The notes below the pieces were generated by a model. The model worked only from the letters and a program-made list of their open reading frames with translations. It searched no databases and had not been told where the DNA came from. Below are positions 52,222-60,574 of a stretch of 64,000 nt of DNA, in pieces (the stretch's first letter is position 1; each line of letters starts with the position of its first letter). The position numbers and the translations under genes were made by a program. The stretch lies in contig NC_013037.1 in assembly GCF_000023125.1 (NCBI RefSeq), positions 4,131,501 to 4,195,500 on the forward strand, written 5' to 3'. The DNA is from Dyadobacter fermentans DSM 18053. GTDB lineage: Bacteria; Bacteroidota; Bacteroidia; Cytophagales; Spirosomataceae.

Positions 52222-54669
52222 ATGCGAAAAATTACTACCTATCTGCTGGCGCTGCTGCTGAGCGCCACTTCACTCCTCTCTTTTGCCCAAAAAAGCGTTT
52301 CAGGCCGTGTTACCGATGCCGAAGACGGCAAACCACTGCCCGGCGCGACCATTAAGGCCGGCGAGATCCGCGGCACCAGCACCGACAAGGACGGCCGTTT
52401 TACATTAAAAAACATCTCCGAAAATATCGACGCTCTCGACATTTCCTATATCGGCTACCAAACTTCCAAAGTGGCGCTGGGCGCATCGAACGAATTGGAA
52501 ATTAAGCTCAATAAAAGCACCTACCAGGCCGACGAAGTGATTATTAACGCCACCCGCGTGAATGACAAAACCGGGATGGCTTACACCAACGTAACCGCCG
52601 CGCAGATCGACAAGCAAAACCTTGGGCAGGACCTTCCGGTGCTGCTCAACTTCTCACCCTCGCTGGTGAGCACGAGCGACGCAGGCGCGGGCGTGGGCTA
52701 CTCGGGCATACGCATACGAGGCTCCGACGCAACGCGCATTAATGTGACCGTGAATGGCATTCCTTACAATGACGCCGAAAGCCAGGGCGTGTTCTGGGTG
52801 AATATGCCCGATTTTGCATCGTCGGTGAGCAGCATCCAGATCCAGCGCGGCGTGGGAACTTCCACCAACGGCGCCGGGGCATTCGGGGCGTCGGTGAATA
52901 TCAATACCAATGCATTCCGCGAAACGGCTTACGCGGAGTTGAATAATTCTTTCGGCTCTTTCAATACCTTTAAAAATACACTGAAAGTCGGCTCCGGGCT
53001 GATCAAGGACAAGTTTACATTCGATGCACGACTGTCGCGGGTTTCTTCGGACGGTTTCGTGGACCGGGCATCTTCGGAATTGCATTCGTACTACCTTTCC
53101 GGCGGGTATTTTGGTAAAAAGAGCTTTGTAAGGGTGAATGTGTTTTCAGGCAAAGAGCGCACCTACCAGTCGTGGAACGGCGTGCCGGAGGCTAAGCTGC
53201 GCGGGAATCGGGAAGGGATACTGGCATATATAGACAGGAATGGTTTGGGTGAAAAAGATGCACAAAACCTGCTCAATGCCGATAACCGCACTTACAATTC
53301 CTATACTTATAAAAACGAAGTCGATAACTACCGCCAGGATCATTACCAGGTAGTTTCTTCCCATAATCTGAGTAACAAGCTGACCTTCAATTTGAATGCA
53401 TTCCTCGTGCGCGGCCTGGGCTATTACGAACAATACCGCGCCGGGGACGATTACAGCAGTTACAATCTCCCGAATGTTGTTATCGGCCAGGACACACTCA
53501 CCAGCACCGATCTGATTCGTCGCCGCTGGCTGGATAATTACTTTTACGGAAGCACATTTTCATTTGATTACAATAGTTTTAAAAAGATCACCGCCAGCTT
53601 CGGCGGCGGCTGGAACCAGTACGACGGCGACCATTATGGCCGGATTATCTGGGCACGTAATGCCGGGAACATCGAAAACGAGCACCAGTATTACTTCAAC
53701 ACCGGCAAAAAGAAGGATTTTAACCTTTATGGAAAGGTCTATTACGCATTTACAGACCAGCTCACCGCATTCGCCGACCTGCAATTCCGCCGCGTAAGCC
53801 ACGCCATTCACGGAATCGACAATAACCTGGTGAACCTGGCATTTGATCAATCGTATTCATTTTTTAATCCGAAGGCTGGCCTTACTTACCAATTGGCTGA
53901 GCAAAGCTCGGTGTACGCCTCATACAGCGTTGGCAACCGCGAGCCTAACCGCGACGATTTCACGAATTCCACAGCCCTTCTTTTCCCCAAAAGCGAACGT
54001 TTGCAAAATGTGGAAGCCGGTTTCCGCACCCAGCAGGGCAAATGGGCATTTGCGGCCAACTATTATCTGATGAGCTACAAAAACCAGCTCGTACTCACCG
54101 GCCAGATCAACGACGTGGGCGGCTCTGTGCGCGTGAACGTGCCAAAAAGCTACCGGACCGGCATCGAGCTGGAAGGAGCGGTGGTTTTCAATAACCATTT
54201 GAAATGGAATGCGAATGCGACATTCAGCCAGAACAAAATCAAAAACTTCACCGAATACATTGTGGATTATGACAACGGCGGATACCAAACCGTCGATCAC
54301 GGGAAGTCGGATATTTCCTTTTCTCCGAATGTGATTGTAGGAAGTCAATTCACTTACTCATTGCGCAAAAACCTCGAACTGGCCTTGCTGACAAAATACG
54401 TAGGCAAGCAATATCTCGACAACACCTCCACCGAAACCCGCAAACTGGACGCCTACCTGACGAACGACATCCGCCTTTCCTGGACCATCAGACCAAGCTG
54501 GGCGAATGAAATTGCATTCAATTTGCTGGTGAACAATGTCCTGGACGAGAAATACGAATCGAATGGCTACACCTACGGTTACATCGCCGGCGGCGCGCTC
54601 ACGCAAGAGAATTTCTACTTCCCGCAAGCCGGCAGGAATTTCCTGGTTGGGGTGAATTTCAGGTTTTGA
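52222..54669 (+). CDS. TonB-dependent outer-membrane receptor, probable thiamine uptake
   Basis: An 815-residue outer-membrane transporter. After the signal peptide (cleavage near LSFAQK) comes a carboxypeptidase-regulatory-like domain (about 25-105, VSGRVTDAEDGKPLPGATIK). A plug domain follows (about 120-225; IRGSDATRINVTVNGIPYND, GAGAFGASVNINT) and then a beta-barrel ending in a phenylalanine (GRNFLVGVNFRF). The TPP riboswitch in the leader makes uptake of thiamine or its precursor the likely job. No inner-membrane thiamine transporter lies next to it. The start is the ATG at 52222, and an in-frame TTG 12 bases earlier is less likely. Confidence 0.93.
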   Translation: MRKITTYLLALLLSATSLLSFAQKSVSGRVTDAEDGKPLPGATIKAGEIRGTSTDKDGRFTLKNISENIDALDISYIGYQTSKVALGASNELEIKLNKSTYQADEVIINATRVNDKTGMAYTNVTAAQIDKQNLGQDLPVLLNFSPSLVSTSDAGAGVGYSGIRIRGSDATRINVTVNGIPYNDAESQGVFWVNMPDFASSVSSIQIQRGVGTSTNGAGAFGASVNINTNAFRETAYAELNNSFGSFNTFKNTLKVGSGLIKDKFTFDARLSRVSSDGFVDRASSELHSYYLSGGYFGKKSFVRVNVFSGKERTYQSWNGVPEAKLRGNREGILAYIDRNGLGEKDAQNLLNADNRTYNSYTYKNEVDNYRQDHYQVVSSHNLSNKLTFNLNAFLVRGLGYYEQYRAGDDYSSYNLPNVVIGQDTLTSTDLIRRRWLDNYFYGSTFSFDYNSFKKITASFGGGWNQYDGDHYGRIIWARNAGNIENEHQYYFNTGKKKDFNLYGKVYYAFTDQLTAFADLQFRRVSHAIHGIDNNLVNLAFDQSYSFFNPKAGLTYQLAEQSSVYASYSVGNREPNRDDFTNSTALLFPKSERLQNVEAGFRTQQGKWAFAANYYLMSYKNQLVLTGQINDVGGSVRVNVPKSYRTGIELEGAVVFNNHLKWNANATFSQNKIKNFTEYIVDYDNGGYQTVDHGKSDISFSPNVIVGSQFTYSLRKNLELALLTKYVGKQYLDNTSTETRKLDAYLTNDIRLSWTIRPSWANEIAFNLLVNNVLDEKYESNGYTYGYIAGGALTQENFYFPQAGRNFLVGVNFRF

Positions 54670-54693
54670 TTAACCACTTTCTCCCTACCTTTG
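54665..54693 (+). promoter_or_regulatory. Promoter of hemE
   Basis: TTTG (54665-54668) and TACCTTTG (54686-54693) form a minus-33/minus-7 pair with a 17-base spacer, slightly shorter than usual. The minus-7 element ends only four bases before the hemE ATG, so the message would have almost no leader. Confidence 0.5.
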
Positions 54694-54697
54694 CCGC

Positions 54698-55726
54698 ATG
54701 AATCTGAAAAATGACCTTTTGCTTCGGGCGGCGCGGGGAGAGAAGACCGAACGCACGCCTGTTTGGATGATGCGCCAGGCCGGTCGCATCCTTGCTGAAT
54801 ACCGGGCCGTTCGCGAGAAGGCCGGAAGTTTTATCAAATTGGCTACCACACCTGAAATGGCAGCAGAAGTGACCCTGCAACCCGTAGATTTGCTGGGCGT
54901 GGATGCTGCCATTATATTTTCCGACATCCTGGTGATCCCCGAAGCCATGGGACTGCCTTACGAGATGATCGAACAACGCGGACCTGTTTTCCCGAGCACC
55001 GTACATTCATTGGCCGATCTCCAAAAACTGCATATAGCCGAGCCGGAAACGGATCTCAAATATGTGCTGGATGCCATTAAAATTACAAAAGAAGGCCTCG
55101 CAGGCCGCGTGCCGCTCATCGGTTTTGCTGGCGCGCCGTTCACGATTTTCTGTTACATGACGGAAGGCAAAGGCTCCAAAACTTTTTCGGTAGCAAAAAA
55201 GCATTTGTACGCCGAACCTGAATTTTCGCATACATTATTACAACAAATCACCGACAGCACGATCGCTTACCTGAAAGCGCAGATCGCCGCCGGTGCGGAT
55301 ATTGTCCAGCTTTTCGATTCCTGGGCGGGCATTCTCTCGCCGGAGCAATATCGCGTTTTCTCGCTGCCTTATATCAAACAGATCTGCGACGCGATTACCG
55401 AAGTGCCGGTGACTGTTTTTGCCAAAGGCGCATTCTTTGCCAGGAAGGAAATCGGGGAGCTGAGCTGCTCGGTGGTAGGCCTCGACTGGAATATGGACAT
55501 TTCCGAATCCCGCGCGCTGGTTCCCAACAAAACTTTGCAGGGCAACCTCGATCCGTGCGTGCTTTACGCTTCTTACGATCAGATCCGGAAGGAAGTGAAG
55601 AATATGGTCGATCAGTTTGGGACGCAGCGCTACATTGCCAACCTCGGCCACGGCGTATACCCCGACACCGATCCCGACAAGGTAAGGTGCTTCATCGAGG
55701 CAGTGAAAGAGTATTCTTCCCTTTAA
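54698..55726 (+). CDS. hemE: Uroporphyrinogen decarboxylase
   Basis: Removes four carboxyl groups from uroporphyrinogen III to form coproporphyrinogen III in heme synthesis. The 342-residue length is normal. Both family signatures are present: [16 protein letters not shown] near residue 25 and [14 protein letters not shown] near residue 140. [13 protein letters not shown] near the end completes the pattern. The ATG at 54698 fits the family N terminus ([15 protein letters not shown]). The phosphatase gene starts 2 bases after the stop. Confidence 0.97.
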   Translation: MNLKNDLLLRAARGEKTERTPVWMMRQAGRILAEYRAVREKAGSFIKLATTPEMAAEVTLQPVDLLGVDAAIIFSDILVIPEAMGLPYEMIEQRGPVFPSTVHSLADLQKLHIAEPETDLKYVLDAIKITKEGLAGRVPLIGFAGAPFTIFCYMTEGKGSKTFSVAKKHLYAEPEFSHTLLQQITDSTIAYLKAQIAAGADIVQLFDSWAGILSPEQYRVFSLPYIKQICDAITEVPVTVFAKGAFFARKEIGELSCSVVGLDWNMDISESRALVPNKTLQGNLDPCVLYASYDQIRKEVKNMVDQFGTQRYIANLGHGVYPDTDPDKVRCFIEAVKEYSSL

Positions 55727-55728
55727 AT

Positions 55729-56253
55729 ATGACTTTGCATCAGAATAAATGCGTATTCCTCGACCGCGACGGAGTGCTGAACGAAGATTGCCCGGACTAT
55801 TTGTACAAACTGGAAGAGCTGGTCATCCCTGACGGCGTTGCGGAAGCGTTGAAAACGCTGAAAGAAGCTGGTTATCTGCTGATTGTGATCACCAACCAGG
55901 CGGGCATTGCGAAGGGATTGTACACGGCTGACAATGTGTACGCGATCCACGAAGCCATGCAGAAAGTCTCTGATAGTGCGCTGGATGACATATATTTCTC
56001 GCCTTATCACCCCGCCTATTCCGGCAATTCGTTGTCTCGGAAGCCGGGCTCGTTGCTGATTGAAAAGGCAATGGCCAAATATGATATCGATCCCGCGCAA
56101 TCATGGATGATCGGTGACCGGGACAGGGATATGGAGGCAGGAAAGAATGTGGGTTTGAAAACGGTACATATCATCCCGAATGCAGAAGAGTCCACGGGAG
56201 ATTATGCCGCTGTGAATTTGCTGGAAGCCGCCAGGCTGATTTTGAAGCAGTAA
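55729..56253 (+). CDS. HAD-IIIA phosphatase, GmhB-like (heptose-bisphosphate phosphatase type)
   Basis: A 174-residue phosphatase. The nucleophile/acid aspartates D12 and D14 are in FLDRDGVLN, then comes ITNQAGIAKGLYT, the conserved RKPG lysine segment and IGDRDRDMEAG. Start at 55729 is 2 bases after hemE. The open frame extends back to 55555, but inside hemE. The usual GmhB zinc loop with four cysteine/histidine ligands is present by position (SPYHPAYSGNSLSRKPG) but its cysteines are replaced. It could be GmhB or a histidinol-phosphatase-like relative. Confidence 0.88.
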   Translation: MTLHQNKCVFLDRDGVLNEDCPDYLYKLEELVIPDGVAEALKTLKEAGYLLIVITNQAGIAKGLYTADNVYAIHEAMQKVSDSALDDIYFSPYHPAYSGNSLSRKPGSLLIEKAMAKYDIDPAQSWMIGDRDRDMEAGKNVGLKTVHIIPNAEESTGDYAAVNLLEAARLILKQ

Positions 56254-56382
56254 TTAAGCTTTTACTACCGGCGCAGGCTGCGTTTTCTGAACAGAGCCGT
56301 AAGCAGGGCAGGCGTGTTTGGTGCAGGATGATGCCACCGCCAATGTTCCGCAAACAGCTACGAGAAGTAAGATCTTTTTCAT
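56254..56382 (-). CDS. Tiny lipoprotein (42 residues)
   Basis: On the minus strand an ATG at 56382 opens a 42-residue frame. It has a textbook lipoprotein signal: a KK start, a hydrophobic core, and lipobox VASSC with cysteine at residue 20. A mature part of 22 residues follows, TKHACPAYGSVQKTQPAPVV and then KA. The stop codon abuts the GmhB stop on the other strand. Signal, lipobox and the CPAYG element support a real gene although it is very short. Function unknown. Confidence 0.7.
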   Translation of the reverse strand: MKKILLLVAVCGTLAVASSCTKHACPAYGSVQKTQPAPVVKA

Positions 56383-56493
56383 TTTCCAGTTCGTATAAGA
56401 TTTTGTCACTACAAAAATATAAAATTAAGTTCTTTGAACGAGCGTTTTAGTCTGACTAATAACGAACTCATTCAAAGAACTTTATATACGGTA

Positions 56494-57999
56494 TCAGATT
56501 TTTGTTTCTGCCAGTTCCTCTTCCGGCTCGGCCTTTTTATCGTCGGCCTTAGGCTTGCCATCGATTCCAATGCGTTCTTCCACGCGGTCCTGCGGGCCGA
56601 AAGGTTCTTCTTTGAAACCCAGAATCTTCAACATCGAATCGCTGTTTTGCTCTGCCGCAAATACGCGGGTCGTCAACCGGCCCTCATCGTCGCGGTCGAT
56701 CAGCACGTGCTTCGGCGCGGGGATCAGGCAATGCTGAATGCCGCCGTAACCGCCGAGCGATTCCTGGTAGGCGCCCGTATGGAAGAAGCCAATGTACTGA
56801 GGCTCGTTATCTTCGAAAATCGGCATGTACAGATCCGCGCTGTGCATTTCACTGTTGTAGAAATCCTGCGAGTCACACGTTAATCCGCCGAGATTGACCT
56901 TTTGATAAGGGTTATCCCAGTTATTGATCGGCAGCATAATGTACTTCTGGTTCATACCCCACGAGTCGGGCAGCTGCGTGATGAACGAGCCGTTGATCAT
57001 GTACCAGAGCTCTTTGTCGTTTTGCAGCTTTTTATCGATGATTTCATAAATCACCGCGCCGCTTTCGCCGACGGTATAGCTTCCGAATTCCGTGAAAATA
57101 TGCGGAACCGGGACATTGTTTTTATTGCAAATCCACTGGATATTCTCGATGATCTCGTCGATCATCTGCTGGTAATCGTAGCCCGATTGCAGCGAAGTCT
57201 GGATCGGAAGGCCTCCGCCGATGTCGATCGAATCGAGATCCGGGCAAATTTTCTTCATTTCGCAGTATTTGAACATGAAGCGGGTCAATTCACTCCAATA
57301 GTAAGCGCTGTCCTTGATGCCCGTGTTAATGAAAAAGTGCAGCATTTTGAGCTTGAAACGAGGGTTCGGCTCGATCTTCTCCTTATACAGCTGCTGTACA
57401 TCATTATAACGGATACCCAAACGCGAGGTATAGAATGCAAAATTCGGCTCCTCGTCCGTCGCGATGCGCATCCCGAAATGCACCGAATCCGCGGTTACCT
57501 GCTGCTCGTAAGATTCAATTTCTTTCAGATTGTCCAGAATCGGCACCACATTGAAACCCTCGTTGATCAGCTCGCTCAGGTACTGCGTGTAGCGCGGCAG
57601 CTTGTAGCCGTTCGCGAGGATGTAAGTGCTTTTGTTGACCTTGCCACGGCGGTAAAGCTCCCGGATAATGGGAATATCGAACGCAGACGACGTTTCAATA
57701 TGGATATTATGCTTCAAGGCCTCTTCCAGCACAAAGCTGAAATGCGACGATTTCGTGCAATAGCAATAGGTATAAGTGCCTTTGTAGTTATGTCTCTTGA
57801 AGGCATTCCGGAAAAACATGTTGGCATTCTCAATGTGCTCTCCGATCTTGGGCAGATAATTGATCTTTAACGGCGTACCATGTTCCTTGATGATATCCAT
57901 CAGAGGTACATTGTTGAACAGCAACTCATTATTATCTACGTTGAACTCCATAGTGGGAAACTCGAACGTCTGCTGAATCAGGTCAATGTAGCTTTTCAT
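56494..57999 (-). CDS. speA: Biosynthetic arginine decarboxylase (Bacteroidota type)
   Basis: A PLP enzyme of the alanine-racemase fold that converts arginine to agmatine, the first step of polyamine synthesis. The 501 residues from the ATG at 57999 include YTYCYCTKSSHFSFVLEEAL (PLP lysine in CTKSS), ILANGYK, LDSIDIGGGLP and HIFTEFGSYTVGESGA. An acidic, lysine-rich C-terminal tail (KADDKKAEPEEELAE) is outside the fold. The frame extends upstream to 58098 but without conserved residues. Separate enzymes would convert agmatine onward, and none is adjacent. Confidence 0.92.
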   Translation of the reverse strand: MKSYIDLIQQTFEFPTMEFNVDNNELLFNNVPLMDIIKEHGTPLKINYLPKIGEHIENANMFFRNAFKRHNYKGTYTYCYCTKSSHFSFVLEEALKHNIHIETSSAFDIPIIRELYRRGKVNKSTYILANGYKLPRYTQYLSELINEGFNVVPILDNLKEIESYEQQVTADSVHFGMRIATDEEPNFAFYTSRLGIRYNDVQQLYKEKIEPNPRFKLKMLHFFINTGIKDSAYYWSELTRFMFKYCEMKKICPDLDSIDIGGGLPIQTSLQSGYDYQQMIDEIIENIQWICNKNNVPVPHIFTEFGSYTVGESGAVIYEIIDKKLQNDKELWYMINGSFITQLPDSWGMNQKYIMLPINNWDNPYQKVNLGGLTCDSQDFYNSEMHSADLYMPIFEDNEPQYIGFFHTGAYQESLGGYGGIQHCLIPAPKHVLIDRDDEGRLTTRVFAAEQNSDSMLKILGFKEEPFGPQDRVEERIGIDGKPKADDKKAEPEEELAETKI

Positions 58000-58189
58000 T
58001 GATTTGTTTGTCGCGATGGCAATTAGTGAATTGGGTGTTGAAAAATAGGAACGAAAACGATCCGAAAATTGCTCAGAATATACATCATTTCCAAACACGG
58101 ATCACCGGCAAATCATTCCCATCGGAAAGCAATTTATCTCTCTATTTGCCAAGTTCATACCAGAAAATCCCCGCTTAATAATTTTTTAA

Positions 58190-58209
58190 TTGACCAACCG
58201 GTTGACTAA
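58190..58209. promoter_or_regulatory. Palindromic operator-like site
   Basis: TTGACCAACCGGTTGACTAA has a perfect ten-base palindrome CAACCGGTTG at 58195-58204. It can also be read as the direct repeat GACCAACCG-GTT-GACTAACCG. TetR-type regulators of efflux operons often bind such ACCGGT-centred sites. It is 340 bases upstream of the tetR gene and about 190 bases from speA. Confidence 0.4.
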
Positions 58210-58377
58210 CCGCTATTTTCAGGCCGTAATTCTGAATCCGCCCGTGAGGCGAAAGCAATGGACCGTGCGGTTGGCAATCAGTATCGAGACTAATTATTCT
58301 TAATATAATCCTATTCAAGATCTATTCATTTCTCAACAGCTAAAAACCACTTCATATGAATCTTCTTCCAAACGCAG

Positions 58378-58428
58378 CGCTGGTTAAACGTCCTAAAAAC
58401 GTCAAAATCTGCTAATAACCAGCGTTTT
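58378..58428 (+). terminator. Terminator- or attenuator-like hairpin
   Basis: CGCTGGTT (58378-58385) pairs with AACCAGCG (58417-58424), followed by TTTTC. The loop is long (31 bases) and contains two ACGT-centred words. It lies about 130 bases before the TetR gene, with no confirmed gene upstream on this strand. Confidence 0.35.
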
Positions 58429-58551
58429 CAGGCACTGATAAACGATTTTTGTGCCCTCTTTCCCGACAATGGACTACTAAGGCGTGGAAAACTTTAAACA
58501 TTCTCAAAGTTTTCTTGGTTTTTGTCATTCGAAAATTTCAACTTTGCCGCT

Positions 58552-59193
58552 GTGAAAGAGCGTATTATCAAATCGGCACTGAACCTTTTTTGGCGCTACG
58601 GCATCCGCAGCGTCACGATGGACGACATTGCCCGTGACCTGGGAATTTCGAAGCGTACCATTTATCAGCATTACTCCGACAAGGAAGCCATTCTCGCATT
58701 AGTGATCCAGGAAGAAATCCGCGATCAGAAATGTGAACTGCAAAAGCTGGAAGCGCTCGCCGAAAACCCGATCGAGGAAGCGATGTACGCCACGGTGCAA
58801 ATGCAGGAGACGCTCGCCGACATGAACCCGACGCTGCTGTACGATCTGAAAAAATATTATCCCAATGCATGGGAGCTTTTTCAGAACTACAAGCAAGAGT
58901 ACATCATCCGGAACATCCGCGACAATCTGCTGAAAGGCATCGAAATGGGCTTGTACCGGCCTGATATTGACACCGATGTGCTCTCGCTACTGCGTGTGGA
59001 GCAGATTGTGCTCGCTTTCGATCCGACCGTTTACCCTGTCAAACGATTCAACATGATGCACGTGCAAACGCAATTCCTGAATCATTTTTTAAGGGGGATA
59101 CTTTCGGAAAAAGGATTTGAATACTACAACACCATAAAAGATAAACCAGCAACTGAACTTAATATCCATGAAAAATGCCAGAACAATACGTAG
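58552..59193 (+). CDS. TetR/AcrR-family regulator of the efflux operon
   Basis: A 213-residue regulator starting at the GTG 58552. The helix-turn-helix is IKSALNLFWRYGIRSVTMDDIA followed by LGISKRTIYQHYSDKEAILA. The ligand domain is helical, with TVQMQETLADMNPTLLYDLKKYYP. It overlaps the tolC start by 26 bases and heads a TetR-TolC-adaptor-pump operon, which is a recurrent Bacteroidota arrangement for RND drug or solvent efflux. The frame is open to a TTG at 58522, but the promoter-like elements at 58515-58546 argue against that start. Confidence 0.92.
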   Translation: MKERIIKSALNLFWRYGIRSVTMDDIARDLGISKRTIYQHYSDKEAILALVIQEEIRDQKCELQKLEALAENPIEEAMYATVQMQETLADMNPTLLYDLKKYYPNAWELFQNYKQEYIIRNIRDNLLKGIEMGLYRPDIDTDVLSLLRVEQIVLAFDPTVYPVKRFNMMHVQTQFLNHFLRGILSEKGFEYYNTIKDKPATELNIHEKCQNNT

Positions 59194-60529
59194 CACTTTG
59201 ATGCTGCTCGCGGCACTGATAAGTTTTGTCCCACTACATGCACAAACCGGCTACTCGTTGAAAGAAGCCGTTGATTACGCGATCAAGCACAATCTGAATG
59301 TCAAGAATGCACAGCTCGATGCCGTTTCCGCGGAAGCCCGCATTGGTGAGATCCGCGCGACGGGCTTACCGCAGCTCTCGGCCACTGCTACGTTGACGAA
59401 CAACATCATTATCCCGAGGTTCTTCCTTCCGGGCGGTAGTCTCGATCCATCGGTGCCGCCGGATGCACCACCGGCGGCACTTGAATTCGGTATCCCCTGG
59501 CAGGGAGCGGCTTCTGCGAATTTGAACCAGTTGATTTTCAACGGGTCCTATTTTATTGGTTTGAAAGCGGCCGCAACTTACCGGGAGCTTGCGCAAAAGA
59601 CCACCACTTCATCGAAAGTGTCGGTGGCAGAGGCTGTTACCAAAGCATATTACTCTGCCCAGGTGGCCGAAGAGCGTGCAAAATTACTGGATCTCAATAT
59701 CGCACGCGTGGATTCGTCAATGCGCGAGACGAAGGCAATGAACGCAAGCGGATTTGTAGAGCTGCTTGATGTGAACCGTCTGGAAGTGCAAATCAACAAC
59801 CTGCAAACCGAGCGCCAGAAGGTACAAAATCTCATCGAGCTGAGCTACGCATTGCTTCGTTTTCAAATGGGAATGGCTGCCAACGAGCCTATTAAGCTTA
59901 CCGATGACATCAATGCAGTGGACGTGGACGCTTTGCAAGCCGCATCGGCCGGTTCGGAAGTCAGCTACGAAAGCCGCATCGAATATTCGTTGTTGAACAC
60001 GCAGGAAAAACTCGCCGGCCTCGATCTTCGGAATGTGCGGAGCGGTTATTTGCCGAGCGTATCTGCGTCGCTGGGTTATGGATACAACGCGGGTGCCGAC
60101 AAATTTTCGCAGTTGTTTACCAACCAATGGTTCAATAATATGGTGTTAGCCGTGAACCTCAACATCCCGATCTTCGACGGTTTCCAGAAGAAATACCAGA
60201 TCAACCAGAAGAAGATCGCGATTGATAAGGTAAAAAACAGCCAGAATTTGCTGAAACAATCCATCGATCTGGAAAACAACCAGGCGGCGATCAATATCAA
60301 AAATGCATTTGCCACACTGGAAACGCAGAAACGGAACCTCACGCTCGCCGAAGAGATTGTGCGCGTTTCGAAAATCAAATACAAGGAAGGCGTAGGCTCG
60401 AACATCGAGGTGATCAATGCCGAATCCTCTTTGAAAGAAGCGCAAACGAATTACTTCACCGCATTGTACGACCTGATGATCGCGAAAGTTGACCTCAGCA
60501 AAGCCAAAGGCGAGCTTTATTCCGAATAA
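59168..60529 (+). CDS. TolC-family outer-membrane efflux protein
   Basis: A 453-residue exported channel protein with a signal peptide (cleavage near LHAQTG). The two repeated outer-membrane efflux domains span about 30-230 and 260-450. YSLKEAVDYAIKHNLNVKNAQ is the start pattern and EGVGSNIEVINAESSLKEAQTNYF the signature near the end. It forms the outer-membrane exit duct for the adaptor and RND pump encoded next. A 26-base overlap with tetR couples their expression. Confidence 0.94.
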   Translation: MKNARTIRSTLMLLAALISFVPLHAQTGYSLKEAVDYAIKHNLNVKNAQLDAVSAEARIGEIRATGLPQLSATATLTNNIIIPRFFLPGGSLDPSVPPDAPPAALEFGIPWQGAASANLNQLIFNGSYFIGLKAAATYRELAQKTTTSSKVSVAEAVTKAYYSAQVAEERAKLLDLNIARVDSSMRETKAMNASGFVELLDVNRLEVQINNLQTERQKVQNLIELSYALLRFQMGMAANEPIKLTDDINAVDVDALQAASAGSEVSYESRIEYSLLNTQEKLAGLDLRNVRSGYLPSVSASLGYGYNAGADKFSQLFTNQWFNNMVLAVNLNIPIFDGFQKKYQINQKKIAIDKVKNSQNLLKQSIDLENNQAAINIKNAFATLETQKRNLTLAEEIVRVSKIKYKEGVGSNIEVINAESSLKEAQTNYFTALYDLMIAKVDLSKAKGELYSE

Positions 60530-60574
60530 TACCATTAACACTTACAAAATTTGAAACAGCTACTTACCAATACC

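Larger units (their letters stand above)
58000..58551. other. Long intergenic region upstream of the efflux operon
   Basis: No convincing gene is seen in these 552 bases between two divergent genes. They contain a palindromic block at 58190-58209 (CAACCGGTTG core), a terminator-like inverted repeat at 58378-58424, and a 19-codon frame at 58356-58415. The region also holds the speA promoter. A minus-7-like CAACTTTG (58539-58546) with TTG at 58515-58517 lies just before the TetR start. Confidence 0.5.

Noticed and set aside
56902..57870. 322-codon plus-strand open frame inside speA
   Set aside because: It is antisense to a conserved arginine decarboxylase. Long shadow frames are common in DNA with this codon usage.
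58356..58415. 19-codon gene MNLLPNAALVKRPKNVKIC
   Set aside because: Too short to call as a gene without conservation data. It is mentioned only as part of a possible leader structure.
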